A stretch of 64,000 bases of DNA from CAZYLZ01 sp964648335 (GTDB taxonomy: Bacteria; Patescibacteriota; Minisyncoccia; Phycocordibacterales; UBA2100), in assembly GCA_964648335.1 (NCBI GenBank), contig CAZYLZ010000007.1, forward strand, positions 1 through 64,000, given 5' to 3'. The notes beneath the pieces were generated by a model. That model saw nothing but the letters and a program-made list of their open reading frames with translations, was not told the origin of the DNA and did not search any database. The translations under genes and the position numbers were made by a program. This document shows positions 41,635 through 49,380 of the stretch, one piece after another. The number at the start of each line of letters is the position of its first letter. Positions within the stretch are counted from its first letter, which is position 1.

Positions 41635-42339
41635 ATGGACTCATCACTCACTCTTTGGTTCACTTTTGTCGCTGGCATCGTCTCGTTTCTTTCGCCGTGC
41701 GTGCTGCCGCTCATTCCCGGGTTCTTGTCGTATCTCGCTGGGACGAGCGGAGGACAGCCGTCGCGCGGGCGCATCTTCGTTAACACAGTCTTCTTCGTAA
41801 TCGGCTTTGCGGTCGTCTTCTCGCTCATCGGCGTGCTTCTCAATTCGCTGTTGGCGCCGTTTGCCGAGAGTGCGAAAATCTGGCTCGGGTATGTGGGCGG
41901 CGCCATCATAATCTTCTTCGGCCTCGTGTTGTCGGGTCTCTTGCATGTGAAGTTTCTCGAGAAGGAGCACAAGCTCTCGGTCCAGAAGACCCGCTCCGAA
42001 TTCCTGACATCGTTTCTCTTCGGCGCAGCATTCGCTGCCGGGTGGTCGCCGTGCGTGGGCGCAGTCCTAGGCGCAGTACTCACGCTTGCCGCATCGAATC
42101 CGGGACAGTCATTCATACTCTTGCTCTCGTACACCATGGGACTTGGCGTGCCATTTCTTGTCGTCGGGCTCTTTACCGACCGCGCCGACAGGCTCATACA
42201 GCGGTACGCAGGGGCTCTTGTCTGGATCAATCGTATCTTCGGGGTGTTTCTCATCCTCATCGGCATGCTCATATTTACGGGGCAGCTATCGCTTTTGGCG
42301 AACCTTTCGATACTCAACAGTATCCTGCTCGCGCGGTAG
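41635..42339 (+). CDS. ccdA: CcdA-type thiol:disulfide transmembrane reductase
   Basis: 234 residues, six membrane helices, with the two functional cysteines in FLSPCVLPLIPG (helix 1) and GWSPCVGAVLGAV (helix 4). It carries electrons from cytoplasmic thioredoxin across the membrane to the adjacent DipZ-like thioredoxin. There are no cytochrome c genes here, so general thiol reduction (for example supplying MsrB at 16.6 kb) is the likelier role. It lies in an operon with the preceding gene. Confidence 0.95.
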   Translation: MDSSLTLWFTFVAGIVSFLSPCVLPLIPGFLSYLAGTSGGQPSRGRIFVNTVFFVIGFAVVFSLIGVLLNSLLAPFAESAKIWLGYVGGAIIIFFGLVLSGLLHVKFLEKEHKLSVQKTRSEFLTSFLFGAAFAAGWSPCVGAVLGAVLTLAASNPGQSFILLLSYTMGLGVPFLVVGLFTDRADRLIQRYAGALVWINRIFGVFLILIGMLIFTGQLSLLANLSILNSILLAR

Positions 42340-42371
42340 TTCACCCAGTGTGGCAGTGGTACAATGGCTGC

Positions 42372-42698
42372 ATGACCTTCATGCATTGGATAGCTTCGAC
42401 GCTCGCGATACTCATCGCGGCGTACATAATTCCGGGTGTCGACGTGACCTTGGTCGGTGCGGTCGTGTTGGCCGTCGTTCTCGGCATCATTAACCTCTTC
42501 ATAAAGCCGATACTCACGATACTTACACTGCCGCTTACCATCGTGACCTTGGGTCTCTTCTCGCTCGTGCTTAATGCTGGCCTCATCATGCTGGCGGCTT
42601 ACGTGGTCCCGGGGTTCATCGTCACCGGTTTCTTGCCGGCCTTGCTGTTCTCGATTGTCCTATCTCTCATAAATGCGCTTTTCACCCGGCTTGTGTAG
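42372..42698 (+). CDS. Phage-holin-4-like small membrane protein
   Basis: 108 residues with four membrane helices and short polar loops (IIPGVDVT, NLFIKPILTILTLPLTIVTLG, YVVPGFIVTGF), the pattern of the Phage_holin_4_2 (YvlD-like) family widely found in bacteria outside phages. TACAAT ends 6 bases before the ATG, giving a leaderless start. Function unknown; envelope stress links are reported for some relatives. Confidence 0.87.
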   Translation: MTFMHWIASTLAILIAAYIIPGVDVTLVGAVVLAVVLGIINLFIKPILTILTLPLTIVTLGLFSLVLNAGLIMLAAYVVPGFIVTGFLPALLFSIVLSLINALFTRLV

Positions 42699-42709
42699 TC
42701 GGATTTGTT

Positions 42710-43333
42710 ATGCCGAGCGACACGTCAGGGATGGTGGTGGTGGACATGCTCTCGAATCTTTCGTACGTCGGCGTGTTCTTCGCCGTTATGACGGCTGGCT
42801 ACATCATTCCGATCCCAGAGGAGATATTCTTGCTTTCGGTCGGTTACCTCGGTGCAATCGGCGTAATCAATCCGTTCGTGGGGCTCATGGTATCCATCGC
42901 GGCGCTTCTTGTGGGCGACAGCATAGTCTTTGCACTCGCTCGGCACGGCTTTCCGTACGCGGCGCGCATGTACACACGCCTCCTCAAGACACACCTGGGC
43001 CGCAAGTTCAAGATGCGCTCGGAAGACCATCTTTCGCAGTCGGTATTCATGCTGCGGTTCATCCCGGGACTACGCTTCTTGTCGCCGCTTATGGCGGCCA
43101 TGCACAAGGTCTCATTCGTGCGCTTCTTTTTCATCGATCTTCTGGCCATTACCGCATACAGTGCCATCTACATCCTCGTAGGCTATCATCTGAGCGATTC
43201 GTTCTTGCGCATCATGGTGCGCGTCGAAGAGATGCGTCACGTTATATTCTCGGGTATCCTGTTCATCGTCGCGATCATAATCATCTCGTGGGCGTACAAG
43301 GTAGCCATGCATCTTGAAGAAGAGGCGTCCTGA
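42710..43333 (+). CDS. DedA/VTT-family membrane protein
   Basis: 207 residues with the VTT domain: IIPIPEEIFLLSVGYL, GDSIVFALARHGF, FMLRFIPGLRFLSPLMAA (the conserved FxRFxPGxR re-entrant region) and three to four membrane helices. DedA proteins act as lipid (undecaprenyl phosphate or phospholipid) flippases in several bacteria. The gene begins 11 bases after the holin-like gene and may be co-transcribed. Confidence 0.9.
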   Translation: MPSDTSGMVVVDMLSNLSYVGVFFAVMTAGYIIPIPEEIFLLSVGYLGAIGVINPFVGLMVSIAALLVGDSIVFALARHGFPYAARMYTRLLKTHLGRKFKMRSEDHLSQSVFMLRFIPGLRFLSPLMAAMHKVSFVRFFFIDLLAITAYSAIYILVGYHLSDSFLRIMVRVEEMRHVIFSGILFIVAIIIISWAYKVAMHLEEEAS

Positions 43334-43372
43334 GTAACTTGTATCTTGCGGTATTTACCGTAAGGTAGCTCC

Positions 43373-43795
43373 ATGACGAACGAAGCATTCGAGCTCCTCG
43401 TAGAAGAAGAATTTCCCAAGGCAATCCCACCTGCGTATCGCGAGCGCATCAAGAATGTCGCTTTTCTAATAGACGACGAGCCTTCGGCAGAGGTTAGAAA
43501 GCGCGAGGCATTGGGCCCTGACGAGACATTGCTGGGCTACTACCAAGGCATTCCTGCTACCGAGCGCGGAGACATGTACGGCGTCGGGATGGTGCTGCCA
43601 GACACGATTACGCTCTACCGCCTTCCTATTCTTGACGCCGCAGAAGACGATGGAGGAGGCGAGGAGGCTCTACGCAAAGTGATCCGCGAGACGATCTGGC
43701 ACGAGGTCGGCCACTACTTTGGGCTCGACGAGCACGAGGTGCAGCATCGCGAGCGCATCCGTGACTCGCGCAGCGCTGGACCGTCGAATGACTGA
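43373..43795 (+). CDS. Zincin-like metallopeptidase family protein
   Basis: 140 residues of the short cytoplasmic zincin family: LLVEEEFPKAIPPAYRERI start, a GYYQGIPATERG region and the zinc motif WHEVGHYFGLDEHEV (HExxH plus a downstream Glu). Protease activity has been shown for few members; substrate unknown. TAAGGT ends 6 bases before the ATG. The HAD gene follows in the same direction. Confidence 0.9.
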   Translation: MTNEAFELLVEEEFPKAIPPAYRERIKNVAFLIDDEPSAEVRKREALGPDETLLGYYQGIPATERGDMYGVGMVLPDTITLYRLPILDAAEDDGGGEEALRKVIRETIWHEVGHYFGLDEHEVQHRERIRDSRSAGPSND

Positions 43796-43807
43796 TATCA
43801 TACGCCT

Positions 43808-44464
43808 ATGATCAAAGCGGCACTCTTCGATTTTGACGGAACGATCGTCGATTCGCTCGGGAACCTGCACGGTGTCTGGAAGAAGACGCTCACCAAGCAT
43901 GGACTCGATCTTTCTGACGAAGAGATTGTAAACAACGTGTATTACGCAAGCCGCGAAGAGCGTGCAGAACGCTACGGCGTAGACGCCGACGCCCTCGCCG
44001 CTTCGTACTACGAAATCATGGCAACGAGCTACCGCGAGTACCAGGCGCACGAACACGTACGCAAAACATTTGAAGACTTGCAGGGAAGGGGCGTACGGTT
44101 GGCTGTTGTCACCTCGGCACGTGCAGCGATTGTCAAAGAAGTGCTCGAAAAGCTAGAGCTCATAGGGCATTTCGAGATTGTCTTGGGAGCCGACGACGTT
44201 ACGCACAAAAAACCCGACCCCGAGATAGTTCATCTGGCAATGAAGCGCCTCGGTGTCATGCCCGACGAGACCGTCATCATCGGCGATTCCGAGGCAGACG
44301 TGCTTGCAGGAAAGCGAGCCGGTATCGCGACAGTTCTCTTTGAGCCGGTGCACAACAGAACGTACGCAAACATAGAGCGCGCAGCGGCGCATGGTCCCGA
44401 TATCCGCATTGCGCACTTCTCGGAGCTTGTTCCTGCGTTGATCGCATGCGCCCTTCTCGGGTAA
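43808..44464 (+). CDS. HAD-superfamily phosphatase (phosphoglycolate-phosphatase-like)
   Basis: 218 residues: motif I FDFDGTIVDS, helical cap (~20-85), motif II VVTSARA, motif III KKPDPEIV and motif IV GDSEADVLAGKRAG. This is a C1-capped HAD hydrolase that removes phosphate from a small metabolite; the exact substrate cannot be read. TATCAT ends exactly 6 bases before the ATG (leaderless type). Confidence 0.92.
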   Translation: MIKAALFDFDGTIVDSLGNLHGVWKKTLTKHGLDLSDEEIVNNVYYASREERAERYGVDADALAASYYEIMATSYREYQAHEHVRKTFEDLQGRGVRLAVVTSARAAIVKEVLEKLELIGHFEIVLGADDVTHKKPDPEIVHLAMKRLGVMPDETVIIGDSEADVLAGKRAGIATVLFEPVHNRTYANIERAAAHGPDIRIAHFSELVPALIACALLG

Positions 44465-44509
44465 CTTGCGCCGATGCACAGCCCCGACAGTAGGGTGTAG
44501 AATAGGTGC

Positions 44510-45232
44510 ATGATGAACGACAAACAGCTGGTATGGGCGGCAGGAGTATTAGGAGTAGCGGTTTTTTTGAGTGCGCTCGTGGTCACGAGCACTTTGTACA
44601 AGATTCGATCGCTCGACAACACGTTTAGTGTCACTGGCTCTGCCAAGCAAAGCGTAAAAGCAGATCACGCAAAGCTTACTGTCCAGGTAACCCGCTCTGC
44701 CTTCGAGGGCAGCGTGCCCGAGATGTATGCGAAAGTCGAGGCAGATGCCAAGATCGTCGCTGCATACTTCGAGAAAGCCGGCATCGAGAAAGAGCGCATC
44801 ATCCGCGGTACCGTGTTTGTTGATCAGGAGTATTCGAACGACGCCAACGCGCCGCGCCGCTATACGCTCCGCGAAGGAATCACGATTGATTCGGGCGACG
44901 TGCAAAAGATCGACGCAGTCGCGCACTCTATGGGGTCGCTTGTGAACCAGGGCATTACGCTCAATCCGAGTCAGCCTGAATACTTTATCTCAAACCTGCC
45001 AGAGTTGCGCGTGTCGCTCTTAGGAGAGGCGCTCAAGGATGCGCGAGCGCGTGCAACCGAGATAGCCAAGAGCGCCAATACTAAAGTAGGTGCGCTCAAA
45101 TCCGCCGCCAGCGGCGTGGTGCAAGTATCGGCGCCTAACTCGATCGACGTTTCCGATTACGGCAACTACGACACCTCATCGATGGACAAAGATGTGATGG
45201 TGACCGTCCGTGCGACCTTCTTGGTGCAGTGA
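44510..45232 (+). CDS. SIMPL-domain (DUF541) anchored protein
   Basis: 240 residues: N-terminal anchor (~8-30) followed by a SIMPL domain with FSVTGSAKQSVKADHAKLTVQV start, LREGITIDSGDVQKI and ALKDARARATEIAKSA. SIMPL/DUF541 proteins form extracytoplasmic oligomers and appear in stress-related roles; function is unsettled. TAGAAT ends exactly 6 bases before the ATG. Confidence 0.9.
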   Translation: MMNDKQLVWAAGVLGVAVFLSALVVTSTLYKIRSLDNTFSVTGSAKQSVKADHAKLTVQVTRSAFEGSVPEMYAKVEADAKIVAAYFEKAGIEKERIIRGTVFVDQEYSNDANAPRRYTLREGITIDSGDVQKIDAVAHSMGSLVNQGITLNPSQPEYFISNLPELRVSLLGEALKDARARATEIAKSANTKVGALKSAASGVVQVSAPNSIDVSDYGNYDTSSMDKDVMVTVRATFLVQ

Positions 45233-45247
45233 TGTACACTTTATTAA

Positions 45248-45276
45248 AATCCCGCGATCATCACGATCGCGGGATT
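45248..45276. terminator. Bidirectional terminator
   Basis: AATCCCGCGATC / GATCGCGGGATT, between convergent genes. Confidence 0.85.
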
Positions 45277-45280
45277 GGTA

Positions 45281-45751
45281 TCAGCCGAGCTGAAAGAGCT
45301 TGCGAATGACAATCGCGGGCTGCTTCACTCTGGCGATATTCTCTGCCAGGTACGCTCGCGCCGGACGTGCTTTGCTGCCGGGTGCGAATATGCGCTCGCC
45401 CTGCGTGGTCACATGCGGGTTGTAGCCCGCTCCGACATAATCGGGCTCGGTGTAGACGGCGCCAAAGTACTTGAGAGCGGCCAAGATGTCAAAGTGTAAC
45501 CTCCGGAGGGCGCGATTGGGTACGATGGTATGAACTGGAATCGTGCAATCGCGTCCAAAGAGTGCTGGCGCTTTTGATACAAGTTCGATCGGGGGAGATT
45601 CGCCGAATAGCGGAGTAGTCCGCAGGATGATGCGCTCGGGCTCGATAGAAGAATAGAACCAGTGCACGAGCGTGCAATGAAGCGGCAGATGGACGTACAA
45701 TCCGTTGGCTTCGAGCGGATCAATTTCGAGGCCGAATACATACGAATGCAT
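45281..45751 (-). CDS. 2H phosphoesterase (2'-5' RNA ligase-like)
   Basis: 156 residues from the ATG at 45751, with AAGGAG 8 bases upstream. The two HxT motifs of the 2H superfamily are HCTLVH (~residue 26) and HVTTQG (~residue 114). Relatives act on 2'-5' linkages or cyclic phosphates of RNA or nucleotides (ThpR, LigT). Which substrate applies here is unknown. Single-gene unit with terminators on both sides. Confidence 0.85.
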   Translation of the reverse strand: MHSYVFGLEIDPLEANGLYVHLPLHCTLVHWFYSSIEPERIILRTTPLFGESPPIELVSKAPALFGRDCTIPVHTIVPNRALRRLHFDILAALKYFGAVYTEPDYVGAGYNPHVTTQGERIFAPGSKARPARAYLAENIARVKQPAIVIRKLFQLG

Positions 45752-45830
45752 GGGTAGGCTCCTTGTTGCTTCCTGTTTTCGAACATACCGCATGTGTCGA
45801 CGCGGCGCAAACCGAAGCAGTGCTCAAAAA

Positions 45831-45857
45831 ATCCCGCAGGCGATGAGCCTGCGGGAT
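45831..45857 (-). terminator. Terminator of the 138-residue gene
   Basis: ATCCCGCAGGC / GCCTGCGGGAT; T-run on the minus strand. Confidence 0.9.
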
Positions 45858-45865
45858 CTGTCGCG

Positions 45866-46282
45866 TCAGGCCGCAATAGCGGCGCGGGTACGTTCGTGCT
45901 CTCGCTCTTGCTCATGTCCTTGCAGGATCTTGAGCACGGCGGTCCGACCGCGACTGTCGTTGATCCACGATAGCTCGAGGCCGGTCTTGCGTACGGCGTA
46001 TTCGTTGGCGCGGTCGTACGCGCGCACGGCGACTGCCTTCACGGAAGCAGTGTCGGCCTGTACGATCGCCGCGGCAGCCATGATGAACGTGCCTTTGACA
46101 CAGGCGCGGATCGCGCGCGGATCGAGCGGATCGCAGGCGTTCGAGAACGGCGAAGTCCGTGCGAGCGCGAAACGCGTGTGAGCGCGACTGTCGTGCAAGC
46201 GAAAGATCACCTGCGCCAGGATCCGGTCAGAGACAGCCTCCGGGGTGATTTGGCGATTTTGTGCATTCGACATGGTATCCAT
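45866..46282 (-). CDS. Hypothetical alpha-helical protein, 138 residues
   Basis: Among three nearby ATGs I favour 46282, five bases after GGAGG. No family recognised. The product is basic and predicted helical, with a central Ala-rich segment (AAAAIVQADTASVKAVAV) and a charged tail (EQEREHERTRAAIAA). Two cysteines flank residue 55-65. It is a soluble single-gene unit with a strong terminator. Confidence 0.65.
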   Translation of the reverse strand: MDTMSNAQNRQITPEAVSDRILAQVIFRLHDSRAHTRFALARTSPFSNACDPLDPRAIRACVKGTFIMAAAAIVQADTASVKAVAVRAYDRANEYAVRKTGLELSWINDSRGRTAVLKILQGHEQEREHERTRAAIAA

Positions 46283-46417
46283 CCTTTCCTCCATACAGGG
46301 ACCCGAAACGGGGTAGGTACGGGCCGAGAAGGACTATAGTCTACGGTGGTCGTCAAGACAAGGGCTCATTCCGGTCAGCGGCTTTTGGGGCGCGCGCCAT
46401 CATGCTACAGTCTTTCC

Positions 46418-47680
46418 ATGGAACCTCTTTCAGAAATTCTTAAGTCACGCGGACTCGCGTACCAGCACTCGAGCGCCACCTTAGAAGAGCTCACCGACGG
46501 AGCAAAGCGGACGGTCTATCTGGGTATCGACCCGTCCGCCGATTCTCTCCACATCGGCAATCTACAGGCAATGCTCGTATTGCGCCGCTTCCTCGAGGCC
46601 GGGCACAAGGTGATCCTTCTCATCGGTGGTGGCACCGGCATGATCGGCGACCCCTCGGGTAAAAGCGAGGAGCGCAACCTTTTGGATACCGAGACTCTAG
46701 CTCGTAATACCGCAGCGCTCGGCGAGCAGGCGAAGAAGCTCTTTGGTGGTCTCGACTTCAAGCTCGTCAATAACGCCGACTGGCTCGGGCAGCTCGACAT
46801 GATCTCGTTTCTGCGCGACGTCGGTAAACATTTTTCCGTAAATGCGATGCTCGCTCGTGACTCGGTAAAAAACCGCCTCGACAACGAGGAGCAAGGGATC
46901 TCGTACACCGAGTTCTCGTACATGCTCTTGCAGTCGTACGACTTTTATCACTTGTTCACGGAATTCGGATGCGACGTCCAAATCGGATCCTCGGACCAGT
47001 GGGGAAACATCGTGAGCGGTGTCGACTTCATTAGGCGCAAGACCGGCAAGACTGCATATGCCTTCACCTCGCCGTTGCTTATAAACAAAGCAACAGGCAA
47101 GAAGTTTGGCAAGAGCGAAGGAGGTGCGGTATGGCTCGATGCGGCAAAGACTTCGCCATATGCGTTCTACCAGTTCTGGCTCAATACCGACGACGCCGAC
47201 GTCAACGAATTTATGCAAAAAATGACCATGATGCCGCTCGCTAAGATCGCCGAGGCGATGGAGGAGCACACAAAGAACCCCGGCAAGCGCATAGCCCAGA
47301 AGCTCTTGGCACGCGAGGTGACTGCTCTCGTGCATGGCGTCGACCAGACAGACCTCGCCGAGTCGGTTTCTGCGATCATATTCGGCGAGACAGAGCTTTC
47401 CGACATCTCGGATGCAGAGAAACAGATGCTCGTATCGGAAGCACCGCACACTGATGTTGCCGCGGATGAGACCTTGGTGGATGTTCTTATAAAAGCAGGG
47501 CTCGCAACCTCGAAGCGCGAGGCGCGCGAGTTCATAGAGAACAAAGCAGTATCGGTATCGGGCGTCGTCATCACCGACGTCGCATACACGTTTGGCGAAC
47601 GAGATTTCATAAACGGCTTGGCACTCTTAAAACGCGGGAAACGAAACGTATCAGTACTCGTATATAAAGAATCAATCTAG
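46418..47680 (+). CDS. tyrS: Tyrosyl-tRNA synthetase
   Basis: TyrS charges tRNA-Tyr. 420 residues: class I signature as PSADSLHIGNL, the KMSKS-equivalent KFGKSEGGAVWL, SDQWGNI for tyrosine recognition and a C-terminal S4 domain (LIKAGLATSKREAREFIENKAV). The start at 46418 is set by a TACAGT box ending 6 bases upstream and by homology (MEPLSEILKSRGL). Leaderless type. Confidence 0.97.
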   Translation: MEPLSEILKSRGLAYQHSSATLEELTDGAKRTVYLGIDPSADSLHIGNLQAMLVLRRFLEAGHKVILLIGGGTGMIGDPSGKSEERNLLDTETLARNTAALGEQAKKLFGGLDFKLVNNADWLGQLDMISFLRDVGKHFSVNAMLARDSVKNRLDNEEQGISYTEFSYMLLQSYDFYHLFTEFGCDVQIGSSDQWGNIVSGVDFIRRKTGKTAYAFTSPLLINKATGKKFGKSEGGAVWLDAAKTSPYAFYQFWLNTDDADVNEFMQKMTMMPLAKIAEAMEEHTKNPGKRIAQKLLAREVTALVHGVDQTDLAESVSAIIFGETELSDISDAEKQMLVSEAPHTDVAADETLVDVLIKAGLATSKREAREFIENKAVSVSGVVITDVAYTFGERDFINGLALLKRGKRNVSVLVYKESI

Positions 47681-47705
47681 CAGACTTTGTAACGGTGTAA
47701 TATAA

Positions 47706-47734
47706 TTGCTTTATTAAATATATCGTGTTATATT
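47706..47734 (+). promoter_or_regulatory. Promoter of the 176-residue gene
   Basis: TTGCTT, 17-base spacer, TATATT in a very AT-rich stretch. Confidence 0.65.
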
Positions 47735-47767
47735 ATAACAAGCTGAACCAATCGTCAGGAGAGCCAG

Positions 47768-48298
47768 ATGGGCAACCAACCTATTAGTAATCTCACGTCC
47801 AAGATTGCGTACGCGGTGCTTGAAGCTAACCGCAAAGCGCTCGAAGTGCAGCGTGAGCTGGCTGAAGCGAATCTTCGAGCCGTAACGGTGCTTACAGGTT
47901 CGGTCGGCGACACAAGGGAGAATTTCGAACAACACAGCAGGTATGAAATCCAACTTCGAGCCATGCTGGACCATGTCGCACCCGCACTGGACAAGGAAAT
48001 TGAGACCGCTTTTGCAGCCTGGATTAAAGACGGAAAGCCAGACTTTCCGCGGGGGTACGTGATCACGTACCACGACGGACAGGGCAAAGAATCGAAAATT
48101 CACGGTCCACTGAGGGCAATCATCCAGCCACTTGCTGAGGATCCTCACTTTTACTTCCGATCTAATGCCCCATTTTTTGCGATTCTCAATCGATGGCTCT
48201 CTGATAGATATCACGGTACCATCGTGGTCGAAGACCATGACGATAATCGTCGTGCTCTTTACGGCTTGGTAATCCGCTGGATCTGGCTTCCAGCATAA
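47768..48298 (+). CDS. Hypothetical protein, 176 residues
   Basis: Unrecognised. AGGAG lies 7 bases before the ATG and a terminator follows, so it is a complete unit. The first ~80 residues are helical (LEANRKALEVQRELAEANLRA), followed by an alpha/beta part with YVITYHDGQGKESK and IRWIWLPA at the end. Soluble, no signal. AT-rich promoter and looser codon use hint at recent acquisition (inference). Confidence 0.7.
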   Translation: MGNQPISNLTSKIAYAVLEANRKALEVQRELAEANLRAVTVLTGSVGDTRENFEQHSRYEIQLRAMLDHVAPALDKEIETAFAAWIKDGKPDFPRGYVITYHDGQGKESKIHGPLRAIIQPLAEDPHFYFRSNAPFFAILNRWLSDRYHGTIVVEDHDDNRRALYGLVIRWIWLPA

Positions 48299-48306
48299 TT
48301 TCTCTT

Positions 48307-48341
48307 CCACCACCTCACGTGCGGGGTGGTGGTTTCTTTTT
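48307..48341 (+). terminator. Terminator of the 176-residue gene
   Basis: CCACCACC / GGTGGTGG then TTTCTTTTT. Confidence 0.85.
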
Positions 48342-48398
48342 ACATGTACGAACCTGCGGTATCATGTTTGGACTATCCGATAATATTTACGTGTTCGT

Positions 48399-48953
48399 AT
48401 GGATTCATCATCAACTAACGAAAAGATCGGTGTCGCCGCTGGTGTGCTCATCGTTGTAGCACTCGTAGGAGGCTCGTGGTACGCAGGCTTCTTCCCGTCG
48501 CAGTCAGTAAGCACCGCCACCGATGGTGTGGTAGCCGAGCAGGGCGCAGCCATGCAGGCGACCGTGCCAACAGATACTTCTACTAATCAACCTGCTGCTA
48601 CAGCGCCAACACCAACTATGCAAAATGTCACCGAGCTTCAAGTTTCTGATGTAAAGGTAGGATCAGGAGCAGAAGTAAAGCAGGGAAGTAAAGCGTCGGT
48701 CCTCTATAAGGGCATGCTTACCGACGGAACGGTCTTCGACGCATCATCGCTCCATGGCAACACACCATTCGAGTTCGTCGTTGGTGCCGGTATGGTGATC
48801 AAGGGCTGGGACCAGGGTCTTGTGGGTATGAAGGTAGGCGGCCAGCGCCGACTCGTCATACCATCGACATTAGGATATGGGGAGCAGGGCATGGGACCGA
48901 TCCCAGGAGGCGCGACACTCGTCTTCGAGGTCGAGCTCTTGGATGTTAAGTAA
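48399..48953 (+). CDS. FKBP-type peptidyl-prolyl isomerase, membrane-anchored
   Basis: 184 residues: N-terminal anchor (~10-30), Thr/Pro/Ala-rich linker (~35-75) and an FKBP domain (~80-184) with VLYKGMLTDGTVFDAS, FVVGAGMVIKGWDQGL and IPSTLGYGEQGMGPIPG. It isomerises proline bonds in exported proteins, like the cyclophilin at 4.7 kb. GATAAT-type box about 20 bases upstream of the ATG. Confidence 0.94.
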   Translation: MDSSSTNEKIGVAAGVLIVVALVGGSWYAGFFPSQSVSTATDGVVAEQGAAMQATVPTDTSTNQPAATAPTPTMQNVTELQVSDVKVGSGAEVKQGSKASVLYKGMLTDGTVFDASSLHGNTPFEFVVGAGMVIKGWDQGLVGMKVGGQRRLVIPSTLGYGEQGMGPIPGGATLVFEVELLDVK

Positions 48954-48974
48954 CATCAGGCTATCAAAAAGGAG

Positions 48975-49005
48975 CGGCCCGAAGCAGTGCTTCGGGCCGT
49001 TTCTG
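48975..49005. terminator. Bidirectional terminator
   Basis: CGGCCCGAAGC / GCTTCGGGCCG, between the FKBP gene and the convergent 42-residue gene. Confidence 0.9.
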
Positions 49006-49024
49006 TATGGGGCGAGCGATCGCC

Positions 49025-49153
49025 TCATTTCTTTTTCTTCTTCTTTTTGTCCTTCTTCTTTTCTTTTTTTCGGCGCTTGCGTTCGACTGAGAGAGCACCG
49101 GTGCCGGTAGGATAGCACTGCGACCACAAGGGGAGGAACGACAGTTGGTGCAT
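49025..49153 (-). CDS. 42-residue protein with polylysine C-terminus
   Basis: A short frame with all the signals of a gene: AGGAGG 5 bases before the ATG, promoter-like TTGCAT/TATACT upstream, and a strong terminator after the stop. The first 23 residues are mostly polar and hydrophobic with one Cys; from residue 25 on, nearly every residue is Lys or Arg, ending in a run of seven lysines. It probably binds nucleic acid or acidic surfaces; no family known. Confidence 0.7.
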   Translation of the reverse strand: MHQLSFLPLWSQCYPTGTGALSVERKRRKKEKKKDKKKKKKK

Positions 49154-49269
49154 GGGAACCTCCTGTTTCTGAACTGGCAGAAGTATACAAACATTGACAA
49201 ATAATGCAAGTGTGATGGTGTATAAGTCGGATTTGCTTGCAAATGAGCCAAAAATGCTACACTTTGCCT

Positions 49270-49380
49270 ATGGAAAGCCAGGCGAACACTTTCAAGCTAA
49301 GCAAACATTTCACTCCGGCCGGAGACCCGTTCGTCGCGCATGGCGCTCCTCAGGACAAGTATCCGCAAGTTCATATATGA
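49270..49380 (+). CDS. 36-residue leader ORF duplicating the UvrB N-terminus
   Basis: ATG at 49270 has a TACACT box ending exactly 6 bases upstream (leaderless start). The peptide contains NTFKLSKHFTPAGDP, almost the same as UvrB's own NPFKLSKHFTPAGDQ. Its TGA overlaps the uvrB ATG (ATGA), and uvrB has no Shine-Dalgarno site, so uvrB is probably translated by coupling to this ORF. The DNA differs from the uvrB copy mainly at third codon positions, which suggests the peptide has been translated and constrained. It arose by partial duplication of the uvrB 5' end. Confidence 0.75.
   Translation: MESQANTFKLSKHFTPAGDPFVAHGAPQDKYPQVHI

Noticed and set aside
42372..42698. Prophage remnant based on the holin-like protein
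   Set aside because: This membrane family is common as a chromosomal gene and no other phage gene is nearby.
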